Source: Schlesneria paludicola DSM 18645 (GTDB taxonomy: Bacteria; Planctomycetota; Planctomycetia; Planctomycetales; Planctomycetaceae). From it: a stretch of DNA of 64,000 nt. Positions within the stretch are counted from its first letter, which is position 1, and every line of letters starts with the position of its first letter. The stretch lies in the NCBI GenBank assembly GCA_945876035.1, contig CAMCMU010000014.1, positions 23,153-87,152 of the forward strand, given 5' to 3'. This document shows, piece by piece, positions 26,270-35,169 of the stretch. A program made the position numbers and the translations under genes. The notes beneath the pieces are model-generated. The model saw only the letters and a list, made by a program, of their open reading frames with translations, was not told the origin of the DNA and did no database searches.

Positions 26270-27808
26270 TCAGTCAAGTTGTGTGAGGCGCAAGGTCATA
26301 GCGGTTGAAGCAATGAGCCACGTCAGGCAACCGCTCGTCAAAACGATGGAAACACTGCGGGGCCACCAAGACTGGGCGAGCCGGACGATTCCCCCAGAAG
26401 CAATCACGAGTATCGGCGGAACCAGCGGCAGAATGAAGCGTTCGCCGGCCGCCACGGGTACGTACCAGCCGAAGACCGGCACACAAATCAGCAGCCAAAT
26501 GGGGATCAAGAAGGGCTCCGTCCGTCGCTCCGTGGCCCCTCCGAACAACGCGATCCCGGCCCAGAGGCCTCCGAACAAGATCCGGCTGTCTTGCAATGGG
26601 CTTGGCCCCAGACTTCGCATCAGAATAAAGAGTTCCCAAACCACTCCGGAAACGCCGCGCTCCAGAATCTGTGTTGCGGAATGCTCTTCCAGAAAACGCT
26701 GGGTTGCCGTCCCCAAAGACATCGAATTGGCCAGACTCACCGGGTCGGAAAACTCGTCGACGAACAGCAACCACGAATTCACATTGTAAGTCGGCGACCC
26801 ATATCTCAAGGTATTGCGGATAAGGAGTGGTGCACTGACCAACCCCCAACCGAGGCAGACACAGGCCAGAGACAACAACGCACGCCTCCACCGAAAAGAG
26901 GCCTTGTTGAGACCGACGCGCATCGGCTCGGTAGCGTTTGGATTTGTGAGGCAGACGCGTACAACAAGCAGGATTCCATAGCCAACCAGCCAGAGTAACC
27001 CGGTCCCTTTGGTGAGGTACATCAGTCCCAACCACCCGCCACAACAAACCTGTCGGACAGACAACGAACGGATCGAAGTCAGGTCGCTCTGATAAGGCCT
27101 GCCGAAATACAACCATCCCACCGTCGCGAGACAGACCATCAGACTTTCACAACTGACGAGTGTCGCGGCGTAGCAGCAGGCAAAGTTGGTCGCGAAGAGG
27201 GTACATGAAACGGCTGATGTGCCGGGTCCGAATTGACGCATGACGGCCCACCCCAAGCCACAGAGCGTCATCAGTCCGAACAGAACCGAGAGCCATTGTC
27301 CCCATTCTTTCGTCGGCCATAAGGCCAACAAGGCCAGATACAGTGGATGTCGATTGGCCTCTTCAAATTGACCGGTGAGCAGGTTGCGAACGAGTGCTAC
27401 GCTTCCCCCGGTGGTGTGTATTTCGGCCGCCGTTGTGAGGTAAGCAAACTGATCCGAGTTGTTCTCTAACACTTGCCGCGGAGCGAGATGGGTTGCGATC
27501 ATCAAAAAGCTGACGCAGGAACACAGGATGAGTCCGCTGGCCATTCGCTGCGACATCGCGGATTCGACGTCTGGAAAATGATGTAACCAACGTCGAATCG
27601 CGTCACTCCGTGTCTGCCAAAAGCGATTCGACGATACGGCTAATAGCCCAGACAGCACTCCCATGGAGAGGGCCCCGGCCAAGGCGATCAGGCCGAGCCT
27701 TGACTGCGCTCCGAGCCCCGTCGTTCGCAAGTGGCAGATGTTTGCAACTGCTACCAAGCAAAGGGAGCAGAAAATGAGCGAGAACAGTCGATGTGGAATG
27801 AATTGCAT
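26270..27808 (-). CDS. Polytopic membrane glycosyltransferase-like protein (GT39/GT-C type)
   Basis: A protein of 512 residues from the ATG at 27808 (MQFIPHRLFSLIFCSLCLVA). The frame is open for 57 more codons upstream, but that part is polar and unlike a leader. About ten to twelve membrane helices are visible. The loop after the third helix has NNSDQFAYLTTAAEIHTTGG, with an acidic residue in the position typical of GT-C enzymes. FEEANRHPLYLALLALWPTK follows, and RNTLRYGSPTYNVNSWL appears later, a phrase common in planctomycete and bacterial PMT-like proteins. Donor, acceptor and pathway are unknown. It is a distant relative of the GT39-like protein at 11863. No partner gene sits close by. 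Confidence 0.75.
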   Translation of the reverse strand: MQFIPHRLFSLIFCSLCLVAVANICHLRTTGLGAQSRLGLIALAGALSMGVLSGLLAVSSNRFWQTRSDAIRRWLHHFPDVESAMSQRMASGLILCSCVSFLMIATHLAPRQVLENNSDQFAYLTTAAEIHTTGGSVALVRNLLTGQFEEANRHPLYLALLALWPTKEWGQWLSVLFGLMTLCGLGWAVMRQFGPGTSAVSCTLFATNFACCYAATLVSCESLMVCLATVGWLYFGRPYQSDLTSIRSLSVRQVCCGGWLGLMYLTKGTGLLWLVGYGILLVVRVCLTNPNATEPMRVGLNKASFRWRRALLSLACVCLGWGLVSAPLLIRNTLRYGSPTYNVNSWLLFVDEFSDPVSLANSMSLGTATQRFLEEHSATQILERGVSGVVWELFILMRSLGPSPLQDSRILFGGLWAGIALFGGATERRTEPFLIPIWLLICVPVFGWYVPVAAGERFILPLVPPILVIASGGIVRLAQSWWPRSVSIVLTSGCLTWLIASTAMTLRLTQLD

Positions 27809-28484
27809 GATTGCATCTGTCGTCGGTTGTCGTTGTGATTGGCCACTGAGTCTGGAACGGAACGGCGTGGAAAATGTCACACGTCGTTTGGCGGCAAGCA
27901 AATCAACTCCGCCTGCCGATCGATTGAACTTACCCGAAACGGTGGCCGGCGTGTATCGGTCGTGTCTATGCTGTTTCACCGAGTTTCGGAAATTGCTGGA
28001 AGTTCTAAAGTGGACCTGGTGTGGCCGGCATCTCTGTTCTTGGAATGAGTCTGGATTGGCAACCCGCGACAGCGTTACGCTCGTTTGATGAAAGGCCTGG
28101 ATTGAGTGCGATTACGTGAGTCGTAAACTCGGTAATCAGTGGCGGCTCCGCGCGTTCCGTCCTGAACGTCCCATCGAGATCAAGGACGGCTGCTGCAAGG
28201 CGATCATTTTTTCATGCGAGGTAGCCTTTTTTCTGGGGAGTCGAGCAGATTGGCCGCAACGTGTCAGGCAGAATTTTTCGAAAAACGACGATCACAAAAT
28301 AATCGCCTCTTTATTTCCATCAGGTCAACGGGTAAAGTCGTAATCCCGAGTGTGACGCCTGTCGAACACTCGATCATTCGCAAATGTCACTCATCGCATG
28401 ACACTTCCAACAGATTTTTTCCTGCCGGGTCGACCACTTGATGAACCCTGAGTAAAACCGTCATACCTGAGTTTCGTGTACTTC
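27809..28484. promoter_or_regulatory. Divergent intergenic region, 676 bp
   Basis: Promoters for the glycosyltransferase (leftward) and the DUF2946-like gene (rightward) should be here. Open frames in the gap have no recognisable product. No repeat or RNA structure stands out. Confidence 0.35.
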
Positions 28485-28901
28485 ATGTCATCATTCTCTG
28501 TCCGTGTTGCTGCAGTGGCAATGATGCTGATTCAGATCAGCATCATTGGGGTGTATGCACCCACCCATCGGCTGTTGCATCATACATTGGCTCGGGTTGA
28601 GACGAATCAGCAATCGGTATCGCACTCCGACGGTCGTACGACTTGTTGCCATCACGGAGCGTGTGCGTCGAATCCGATCACGCAGCGGTTGAGTGCAGAG
28701 GAGTCCCCTGACACACCGTGTTCGGATGACGAGGGTCACTGTGTTTGGTGTTTGCTGGCGTTGCAACAAGCGGATCTTCCAATCCCTGTTGCAGACACGT
28801 TTCAGCGTCCTTCAGTCCAACCACGTTTTGTGATTGCTGGCTTAATCATTGAAAGTGATGATGAGACGGCCTTTGACGTTCGTGGCCCACCCTCAGTGTG
28901 A
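28485..28901 (+). CDS. DUF2946-like Cys/His-rich exported or membrane-anchored protein
   Basis: A 138-residue protein. I use the ATG at 28485 (MSSFSVRVAAVAMMLIQISI), since the GTG at 28476 adds only three residues. The first 25 residues form a hydrophobic leader or anchor. A His/Cys-rich stretch follows: HRLLHHTL, RTTCCHHGACAS and EGHCVWCLLALQQAD. The C-terminus ends in VRGPPSV. A hydrophobic start, Cys/His pairs, HCxxC and a terminal RGPP is the layout of DUF2946 proteins, some of which sit near copper or heavy-metal genes. Metal binding is inferred from composition, and no metal transporter gene is adjacent. Family membership is tentative. Confidence 0.6.
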   Translation: MSSFSVRVAAVAMMLIQISIIGVYAPTHRLLHHTLARVETNQQSVSHSDGRTTCCHHGACASNPITQRLSAEESPDTPCSDDEGHCVWCLLALQQADLPIPVADTFQRPSVQPRFVIAGLIIESDDETAFDVRGPPSV

Positions 28902-28923
28902 AGAGGCTTCTCCGAAATGGCGA

Positions 28924-28953
28924 CTTTATGACGTTGTTTTCGAAGTCATAAAG
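28924..28953. terminator. Stem-loop after the DUF2946-like gene
   Basis: CTTTATGAC (28924-28932) pairs perfectly with GTCATAAAG (28945-28953) around a 12-base loop, 22 bases after the stop codon. It lacks a following U-tract, so termination is a guess. Confidence 0.4.
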
Positions 28954-28973
28954 AGCCCTGCTCGTCTTAGAAA

Positions 28974-28989
28974 CGTTCCACGTGGAAAA
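28974..28989. promoter_or_regulatory. parS-like palindrome (candidate ParB site)
   Basis: CGTTCCACGTGGAAAA contains the perfect 12-bp palindrome TTCCACGTGGAA (28976-28987). It matches the Pseudomonas-type parS consensus TGTTCCACGTGGAACA at 14 of 16 positions. It is intergenic. No parA/parB genes are in the window, so this rests on the motif alone. Confidence 0.4.
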
Positions 28990-29135
28990 TCGCGTGACGT
29001 GGTTTCCGGCGGGCATCACTGAGTCACTGATTCGTCCGGTTTCACGCTTGAACCTGACGGTCTGATCCGCTTCTTTACCGATTAATCAAAAAACTGACCG
29101 ACGAGCACACAAATGCTGTCGCAAGGAGTCTTCGT

Positions 29136-30071
29136 ATGTTCACGCTCATTCCGCGGAAACAATCCGGTTTTACGCTTATCGAACTATTGGTTGTGATCGC
29201 AATTATTGCTGTTTTGATCGCCTTGTTGCTGCCTGCGGTGCAGCAGGCACGGGAGGCAGCACGCCGTAGTCAATGTCTCAATAATTTGAAACAACTGGGA
29301 CTGGCATTGCATAACTATCATGACGTTCATGCTCTTTTTCCGCCCGGTTGGATCGGAGTCCAAGCGGGTGCGACCAATACCGAGGGACCGTCTGGATTTT
29401 CCTGGGGATCGCACCTCCTTCCCTACTTAGATCAGGGGAATGTCTACAGCAAAATAGACTTCAATGTCTCCTGTACGGATCTTGCGAATGATGCCATTCG
29501 CAAGACGAATCTTAATATCTTCCGATGCCCGTCTGATGTGTCGAACGACACCTGGGAGATCGTGGAAGAGTTAAATCCGACAAATACACTTGCCACGCTA
29601 CCCACGGCAAACTATGTCGGTAATTTTGGGACAGAGGGCTACGAAGACATCTGTGTGGGGGGAGATTTTCCGGGTGCGCAATGTCGTGGTGATGGCCTGT
29701 TTTTTCACAATGGAAATCTGAAGATCATAGACATCCTTGATGGGGCAACCAATACTGTCATGCTCGGCGAGCATCGAACAGACAAGGCGTTGGACTGGCA
29801 TAGTACTTGGCTGGGATACGTGGCGACCGGAGAAGAGGCCGCCGCACGCATTCTTGCTGTCAGCGACCACACTCCCAATCACCCCTCTCTGCACATTGAC
29901 GACTATAGTAGCTATCACCCGGGGGGAGTCCATTTACACTTCGTTGACGGTCACGCACGTTTTGTGACCAGTTTCATTGACGCGGATGTTTTTAAAGCCA
30001 TGACCACGCGCGCTGGGGCGGAAGTGGAAAACCTGACCAACGGTAGCGGCTGGGACGCAATTCCTCATTAA
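29136..30071 (+). CDS. DUF1559 type II secretion-like pseudopilin
   Basis: A 311-residue protein of the large planctomycete DUF1559 family. AAGGAG lies seven bases before the ATG. The N-terminus is a prepilin peptidase substrate: [20 protein letters not shown], cleaved after the Gly, with Glu at +5. The family block [20 protein letters not shown] and [17 protein letters not shown] follow. The C-terminus carries the H-X9-DG motif ([16 protein letters not shown]). Most planctomycetes carry dozens of these, and they are thought to be exported minor-pilin-like proteins of unknown role. This copy is complete and stands alone. A strong hairpin lies 68 bases downstream. Confidence 0.95.
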   Translation: MFTLIPRKQSGFTLIELLVVIAIIAVLIALLLPAVQQAREAARRSQCLNNLKQLGLALHNYHDVHALFPPGWIGVQAGATNTEGPSGFSWGSHLLPYLDQGNVYSKIDFNVSCTDLANDAIRKTNLNIFRCPSDVSNDTWEIVEELNPTNTLATLPTANYVGNFGTEGYEDICVGGDFPGAQCRGDGLFFHNGNLKIIDILDGATNTVMLGEHRTDKALDWHSTWLGYVATGEEAAARILAVSDHTPNHPSLHIDDYSSYHPGGVHLHFVDGHARFVTSFIDADVFKAMTTRAGAEVENLTNGSGWDAIPH

Positions 30072-30139
30072 CGATTGGGCCGCACCGCAAACCGTTTTCC
30101 TACATGCCGCGGCTGGCACTGGTCACCTGACTCTGGAGT

Positions 30140-30167
30140 CCATCCGCTGGGTTCGCTCAGTGGATGG
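30140..30167. terminator. Stem-loop downstream of the DUF1559 gene
   Basis: CCATCCGCTG (30140-30149) pairs with CAGTGGATGG (30158-30167), ten pairs with one G-T, around an 8-base loop. It is well placed to end the DUF1559 transcript, although only a weak T-containing tail (TCTGTCT) follows. Confidence 0.5.
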
Positions 30168-30278
30168 TCTGTCTAGGGCCTGTGTTTGCAACTCGAAATT
30201 GCTTCTTGCTGTCGCCTTTTGCGACTCGCTCAGGATGGACGACCTGGCAAATGTAAAATCCTCTGCGTCAAGAATAGG

Positions 30279-31751
30279 TGAGACACCTGCCTTTCCCCTA
30301 TTCGAGTGGCGGGCCAAGAGGACAGGACATGGAGAACCACAGGATGTTGAGTACCCCAGCGGCGGCGGCTGTGGGCAGCAGCGGCCGAATCCGGTGGTGC
30401 CGGAGAAGCCCGTGCGGCGGCGATTCGACGCCGCGTACAAGGCCCGCATCCTGCGCGAGGCAGATCAGTTCACGAAGCCGAGGCAACGCGGCGTCCTGCT
30501 CCGTCGCGAAGGCCTCTACTCGTCGCACCTGTCAGTGTGGCGAAAGCAGTGTGGCGATGCGGCACTCGCCGGCCTCGTACCCAAGCGGCGCAGGCGGAAG
30601 ACCGACCCGAATGCGCCGCTCGTCGCCGAGAACCAGCGGCTCGTCCGGGAGAACGCACGACTCATGAAGAGACTTCGTCAGACGGAGGCCGTTCGGAACG
30701 TCCCCAAAAAACTCTCCGAGATCCTGGGGCTCCAGCTGCCGCCCAACGACTACGTAACCGAGCCACGAAAGCGGTTGAGGAACTTACCCCCTCCGTGGGC
30801 AGCCGTCGCGTGCGAAGCCATCGCTGTGCCGCGGCCGGCATCGCCACGAGGCTTTGAGTGGCGACGAATGGAAGCCTGTTCTGGATGTCTTTCTCGGCGA
30901 GTCGTTTGCCGACAAGGCTCCCGATGAAACCGACACGAAACTTCGGGATCAGGGCACGTCCCTCTGTTCCGTCCGCACGATGTACCGTGTCCTCGAGGCC
31001 AATCAGGAGGTCCGCGAGCGTCGTCACCAGCTCCGTCATCCCGCCTATGCCAAGCCGCAGCGGGTGGCCACGGCCCCCTACTCGGCCTGGACGTCGGACA
31101 TCACGATGTTGCTGGGGCTGGCCAAGTGGACCTACTACTACCCCTACGTCATCCTCGAGATCTACAGCCGGTACGTCGTGGGGTGGATGCTGGCGCAACG
31201 GGAATCCCAACATCTCGCCGAACGATTGATTCGCGAGACGCTCGTCAAGGAATGCATCCATCGCGATCAACTGACAATCGACAGCGACCGCGGCGCGGCC
31301 ATGCGATCCCATGCCGTGACGCAACTCATGGCCACGCTCGGGGTAATCAAGTCCGTCAGCAGACCGCACGTCAGGGACGACAATCCCTTCTCAGAAAGCC
31401 CGTTCAAGGCGCTGAAGTACCGGCACGACTTCCCAGACCGCTTCGCCCGCTACGACCACGGACTCGACTTCTGCCGTGGCTTCTTCCGCTGGCACAACGC
31501 GGAGCACCGACACGGGGGGGCGGCCTGCTGACGCCGGCATTGATGCACACGGGCCAAGCGACGGCAGTCCTCGAAGCCGGGGCCTCCGTGCTGGCCGCCG
31601 CTCATGCCCGCCACCCGGAGCGGTTCGTCCGAGGCGTTTCGTGGCCGCTGACATCGGCAGAGGAAGTCGGGATCAATCCACCCGAAAATCGACCAACCGG
31701 CCGCACACCTGAACGACCCCGCGACACTACAATCGTTCCGCAGGTGTCTTA
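30279..31751 (+). mobile_element. Decayed IS3-family insertion sequence
   Basis: An element of about 1.47 kb, clearly more GC-rich than its flanks. Inverted ends are TGAGACACCTGC (30279-30290) and GCAGGTGTCTTA (31740-31751), matching at 11 of 12 positions when inverted. Inside are orfA (helix-turn-helix plus leucine-zipper) and orfB (rve integrase) reading frames typical of IS3-type elements. Both are broken by several frameshifts. Direct target repeats are not evident. The copy is therefore unlikely to transpose by itself. Confidence 0.85.
30329..30750 (+). pseudogene. IS3-type orfA (transposase helix-turn-helix subunit), frameshifted
   Basis: The expected start is the ATG at 30329 (MENHRMLSTPAAAAVGSSG). 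At about 30385 the homologous reading moves to another frame (NPVVPEKPVRRRFDAAYKAR, then ILREAD, LLRREGLYSSHLSVWRKQ). It then runs through a coiled region (LVAENQRLVRENARLMKRLR) to KKLSEILGLQLPP. The first 19 residues are thus separated from the DNA-binding domain by a frameshift. The domain itself is intact. The end is approximate. Confidence 0.7.
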
Positions 31752-31752
31752 A
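30762..31752 (+). pseudogene. IS3-type orfB transposase (rve integrase), multiply frameshifted
   Basis: The N-terminal part is split over frames: TKAVEELTPSVGSR, then VACEAIAVPRPASP, then ALSGDEWKPVLDVFLGESFA. From about 30860 to 31530 one frame holds the DDE integrase core, with WTSDITMLLGLAKWTYYYPY (first D), DSDRGAAM (second D) and DDNPFSESPFKALKYRHDF (E). It stops just after HRHGGAAC. The true C-terminus continues in another frame (GLLTPALMHTGQATAVLEAG through HPERFVRGVSWP and GINPP). The shift is at a run of seven G (31515-31521), which fits loss of one G. The catalytic residues survive, but the protein is broken. Confidence 0.8.
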
Positions 31753-32290
31753 ACCAATTGATACGTTCCGTCTTTCGGGAACGGACGATTCTTGGAGAGG
31801 CCGCATCGCCCTCAATGAGGCCGTGAACCAAATCGCAATTTTTCATCGTCTATCAGAGAGATTCTCTGTGACACCAGAATAGAACCAAAAATACGCAGTT
31901 GATACCTATGGCGGGAGTCAACAAGACACCTAACGACACGGACGAAAGCAAGATGGCGATGTGAGGCGGGCTCAAACTGCAGAGCGACGACCGAACAGAT
32001 CCTTCTTGACCGGGGAACCTGACATTCTTCACTCCGACTATTTCAAATTATTTTACGGAAACGAAGCACCACCATGAATTGTGATTTGAATAATTCGGTG
32101 ATCGGCGGCGGCCATGTCGTTCCTATCACGATGTGAAAATTAACGAACGCGGATCGAACTGCTATCATGGCGAGGTGAAAAAGAAAGTCCCTCAACGTGG
32201 CCTAGTGATGGATGATATTTTTCGGAATGATCTGATCGAACGTGCGACACCGGGACATGACGACTAGTATTGAACACGTGGTTCTGATCC
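31753..32290. other. Intergenic region upstream of folP
   Basis: In this 538-base gap a small inverted repeat (CGTTCC with GGAACG, about 31769-31789) follows the IS end. A 30-codon GTG frame (32175-32267) has no ribosome site or family likeness and is not called. The folP promoter should be here. Confidence 0.4.
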
Positions 32291-33217
32291 ATGCAATCCA
32301 AATCCAATCAGGAAGAGGGCCTTACTGTGACAATGCCTGTTGAATCTCGCCGCTGGAGTTTCGATGGATTCCGTGGTGAGCTTGGTCGCATGCCGCTGAT
32401 GATGGGAATCGTCAATGTGACCCCCGACAGTTTTTCTGACGGCGGACAGTTTTTTAAAACTGACACGGCGGTTGAACACGCATTGCAGTTGGTCGCGGAG
32501 GGAGCGGACATTCTGGACGTTGGCGGTGAGTCGACGCGGCCGGGAGCACAGGATGTACCTGTCGATGAAGAATTGCAGAGAGTCCTTCCGGTGATCAAAC
32601 AACTCGCGAAAAAAGTCGACATTCCCATTTCTGTGGATACATCCAAAGCCGAAGTCGCGCGTCAGTCGCTGATGGCGGGTGCCCGAATCGTCAACGATAT
32701 TTCGGGGCTCACATTCGATTCACGGATGATCGACGTTTGCCGGGAGTTCCAATGCGGGGTCGTTGCCATGCACATTCAAGGTGTGCCACGGACCATGCAA
32801 AACGAACCGCATTACAGCGACGTTGTGCAGGAAATCTGTTTGTTTTTCCGCGAGCGGCTGCAAACTCTGACCGCTGCTGGAGTGGATCCGGAACGAATCA
32901 TTTTTGATCCTGGAATCGGATTTGGAAAGTCCGCGACTCACAATCTGCAGATCCTGTCTCACATCAAACAACTGCGTTCATTGGGCCGGCCCGTCATGAT
33001 CGGCCACTCAAGAAAACGTTTTCTCAAGAACATTTCTGGCCGTGATGTTGATCAACGCCTGTTCGGAACACTGGGAGTTTCCATCGCACTCGCAAACCAG
33101 CATGCCGATATCCTGCGAGTGCACGACGTCGCGGGAAACCGCGACGCCGTGACTGCTTTTTTTGCAATTGGCCACGAAAGTCAGACGACCGGCCCGGAGA
33201 CCCAGGCGATGTGCTGA
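32291..33217 (+). CDS. folP: Dihydropteroate synthase
   Basis: A 308-residue enzyme that joins 6-hydroxymethyl-dihydropterin pyrophosphate with p-aminobenzoate in folate synthesis. The TIM-barrel signatures are present: MGIVNVTPDSFSDGG (pyrophosphate loop), DILDVGGESTRPGAQDV, ISVDTSKAEVARQSLMAG, RIVNDISGL, IFDPGIGFGKS, RPVMIGHSRKRFLK and the C-terminal RVHDVAGN. The length is slightly above the usual 270-285 because of a polar N-terminal extension. An ATG at 32333 would remove 14 residues and is an equally good start. The stop lies only three bases from the stop of the convergent dehydrogenase gene. The neighbours are not folate genes. Confidence 0.95.
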   Translation: MQSKSNQEEGLTVTMPVESRRWSFDGFRGELGRMPLMMGIVNVTPDSFSDGGQFFKTDTAVEHALQLVAEGADILDVGGESTRPGAQDVPVDEELQRVLPVIKQLAKKVDIPISVDTSKAEVARQSLMAGARIVNDISGLTFDSRMIDVCREFQCGVVAMHIQGVPRTMQNEPHYSDVVQEICLFFRERLQTLTAAGVDPERIIFDPGIGFGKSATHNLQILSHIKQLRSLGRPVMIGHSRKRFLKNISGRDVDQRLFGTLGVSIALANQHADILRVHDVAGNRDAVTAFFAIGHESQTTGPETQAMC

Positions 33218-33220
33218 CGA

Positions 33221-34003
33221 TTACAGTCCGCCACCGGAGCGTGTCGACCACCACGGAAGACTCACTCCACCGTCGATCGTCAACGTGCTACCCGTCATGT
33301 ATTCGGCAGCGTCACTCAAGACGTAGGCTACCGCCTTGCCAATTTCATCCGGTCTGCCAAGTCGCTTCCACGGAAGCGTTGCCGCTCCAGCGGCCAGCTG
33401 CTCCTCGGTATAAAATTTCCGCTCGCCCGGTGTATCGATCCACCCGGGATGAATGATATTGACGCGGATTCGATGTGGAGCGAGCTCGATCGCCGCGGTT
33501 CTGGCCATATGATCGATCGCGGCCTTTGCCATATTGTAGGCCATTGCTGTTGGAAACGGGATGACCGCGTGAGGTGAGCTGATCACAACAATAGATCCGC
33601 CCTTGCCCTGCTTGACCATCTGCATCGCAGCCGCCCGCACTCCATAAAATGCACCCCACATACCGACATCGATCGTTCGGCGAAAGCCATCGAGATCGCT
33701 ACCCAGCATCAGCTGTCGGTCGCTGTAAACAGCATTGGAGACGAAGAGATCAAGGCTTCCGAACTCGGCGGCGGTCTGTGCCACCATTTCTTCGACCCGT
33801 TCACGATTCGAAACGTCCCCCTGAAGGGTAATCGCCCTGCCTCCCCCGAGACGAACGGCACTGGCGACTTCATCGGCTTCACCGGAGTGCGAGTGATAGT
33901 TGATGGCCACATTGGCACCTGCTTTGCCCAGCTCCTCAGCACAGCCTCGTCCGATCCCACGTGATGCACCCGTGATCAAAGCATTCCGACCCGAAAAACT
34001 CAT
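33221..34003 (-). CDS. Short-chain dehydrogenase/reductase (SDR, classical)
   Basis: A 260-residue NAD(P)-dependent oxidoreductase. It has the Rossmann motif TGASRGIG (11-18), INYHSHS after beta-2 (suggesting NADP preference), GDVSNRERVEE, and VSNAVYSD in place of the usual NNAG. The catalytic Ser (142/143, VVISSPH), Tyr156 and Lys160 (YNMAK) are present. VNIIHPGWIDTPGE, GRPDEIGKAVAYVLSDAAEY and TGSTLTIDGGVSLPWW follow. It resembles glucose 1-dehydrogenase/FabG-like SDRs, but the substrate cannot be read from sequence. It is on the minus strand, tail-to-tail with folP and downstream of the iscA-type gene beyond a terminator. Confidence 0.88.
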   Translation of the reverse strand: MSFSGRNALITGASRGIGRGCAEELGKAGANVAINYHSHSGEADEVASAVRLGGGRAITLQGDVSNRERVEEMVAQTAAEFGSLDLFVSNAVYSDRQLMLGSDLDGFRRTIDVGMWGAFYGVRAAAMQMVKQGKGGSIVVISSPHAVIPFPTAMAYNMAKAAIDHMARTAAIELAPHRIRVNIIHPGWIDTPGERKFYTEEQLAAGAATLPWKRLGRPDEIGKAVAYVLSDAAEYMTGSTLTIDGGVSLPWWSTRSGGGL

Positions 34004-34089
34004 TTTCTAAACCTTTCACAACATCTCTCATTGGAATCCGCATGACGCCAATGGCACAACAAAAAGATTTCGAACATTTCTAATGTTAA

Positions 34090-34116
34090 AGCCCGACCTG
34101 AAATACAAGTCGGGCT
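34090..34116 (-). terminator. Rho-independent terminator after the iscA-type gene
   Basis: Read on the minus strand, AGCCCGAC pairs with GTCGGGCT (8 bp, 11-base loop). TTTAACATTA follows, 30 bases beyond the iscA-type stop. It separates that gene from the downstream SDR gene. Confidence 0.7.
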
Positions 34117-34146
34117 GAATTAACAACGTGCTTAATAATCGAAATT

Positions 34147-34479
34147 TCAAGCGGAGAAACTACTACCACAGCCACAACTTTTGACGACATTGGGATTATT
34201 GAACTTGAATCCCCGTTGGTTGAGTTCGTCCAGAAAATCAAGAACTGTTCCATCGAGATACAGTGAGCTTTTCTTATCAACAGCGACCTTAATTCCATGC
34301 TGTTCGCTAACTTGATCCTTGCTCGAATCTGTGGCTGTATCAAACCCCAGCGAATATTGAAAACCGCTGCAGCCTCCGGCGGCGACACCGATTCGCAATA
34401 CAGAAGTCTCCGGACAATTTTGCTCACCCATAACGCGTTTGATTTCGCCTGCAGCTTTTTCAGTTAACGTCAGAGCCAT
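34147..34479 (-). CDS. A-type iron-sulfur carrier (IscA/ErpA/SufA family)
   Basis: A 110-residue Fe-S cluster carrier protein. The start is the second ATG (34479), because AGGAG lies eight bases before it and directly abuts the ATG at 34488. The three conserved cysteines are present: [11 protein letters not shown] (Cys37) and [11 protein letters not shown] (Cys102, Cys104). The body reads [35 protein letters not shown] and [10 protein letters not shown], all family hallmarks. It delivers [2Fe-2S]/[4Fe-4S] clusters to apo-proteins in the cytoplasm. No isc or suf operon surrounds it, so ErpA-like stand-alone function is likely. A terminator follows. Confidence 0.93.
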   Translation of the reverse strand: MALTLTEKAAGEIKRVMGEQNCPETSVLRIGVAAGGCSGFQYSLGFDTATDSSKDQVSEQHGIKVAVDKKSSLYLDGTVLDFLDELNQRGFKFNNPNVVKSCGCGSSFSA

Positions 34480-35169
34480 CGCAATCATCTCCTCTTAGTC
34501 ATAAAAACCACAGCCGCTCTTTATAAAAATCGCAGCCGTTTAGGACTCTCGCCCATTGTCTGTCCAGATTATACAGCCGGGCGATCAAAAGCAACGTAAG
34601 AAGTTGCTCGGGATTTTGTCAACGGTGATTTTCGGCCGTCAATTTGTCACTGGTAGTCAATCTCGTTTTTTCGTGTGACTACGGCCCATGCGGTCCTGAA
34701 ATTTTAAGACTCGTTGACTTCAGGCCGATCGCTGGAGGCGGAGAGCGGCGCTAGCCCCAGGCTCCCTCTGCCCCCCCCTTCCCAAAAAAACTCGATCTCG
34801 CCTCACGATACGATGTCGCGAGAAGCGACGCTCAGATACCACGCCGGAACGGTCACGCTCGTCCAGATCGCGATCCTCGGCCTACCACGCATGAGGCGAG
34901 GATCGGTGACAAGCGACCGCCGCAAGAATTATTGAACGTGCGGTTCCACCAAATTGAGGCAGAAGACGGCGCGCACATTGAGCGTTGGCAAGCGGCATTT
35001 TAGTTACTGAACCTGCTAAAACGGTAATCTCGAATCGATTGGCACGACCAACGTCAAGTCGTGGTCAGCCTGCAAGCATCGCAGGCGAGGCCGTTGCGCC
35101 GCGATGTGCTCGGCAGATTCGAAATAACGGTTGGCAGGCGATTTTTCGAGACAGACGCGGAAACCCCAA
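34480..35169. other. Intergenic region with stem-loops
   Basis: This 690-base gap lies upstream of the iscA-type gene. Plus-strand frames have no recognisable product. The cluster of stem-loops at 34815-34910 is described separately. A G/C-run-rich segment (about 34740-34790) precedes it. Confidence 0.4.
34815..34910. other. Cluster of inverted repeats, possible structured RNA
   Basis: GTCGC (34815-34819) pairs with GCGAC (34825-34829) around GAGAA. CGATCCTCG (34871-34879) pairs with CGAGGATCG (34897-34905), and the stem extends inward by CCT/AGG. GTCAC (34852-34856) and GTGAC (34906-34910) could close an outer stem. I do not recognise a known RNA family. Confidence 0.35.

Noticed and set aside
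26274..27116. 280-codon minus-strand frame
   Set aside because: It lies inside the membrane glycosyltransferase gene in another frame. The translation lacks membrane character or motifs.
32175..32267. 30-codon GTG frame before folP
   Set aside because: No ribosome site or hydrophobic/structural signature; likely chance.
32272..32286. GAACACGTGGTTC near the folP start as a second parS-like site
   Set aside because: The two arms are offset by one base, so it is not an even palindrome, and it matches the consensus poorly.
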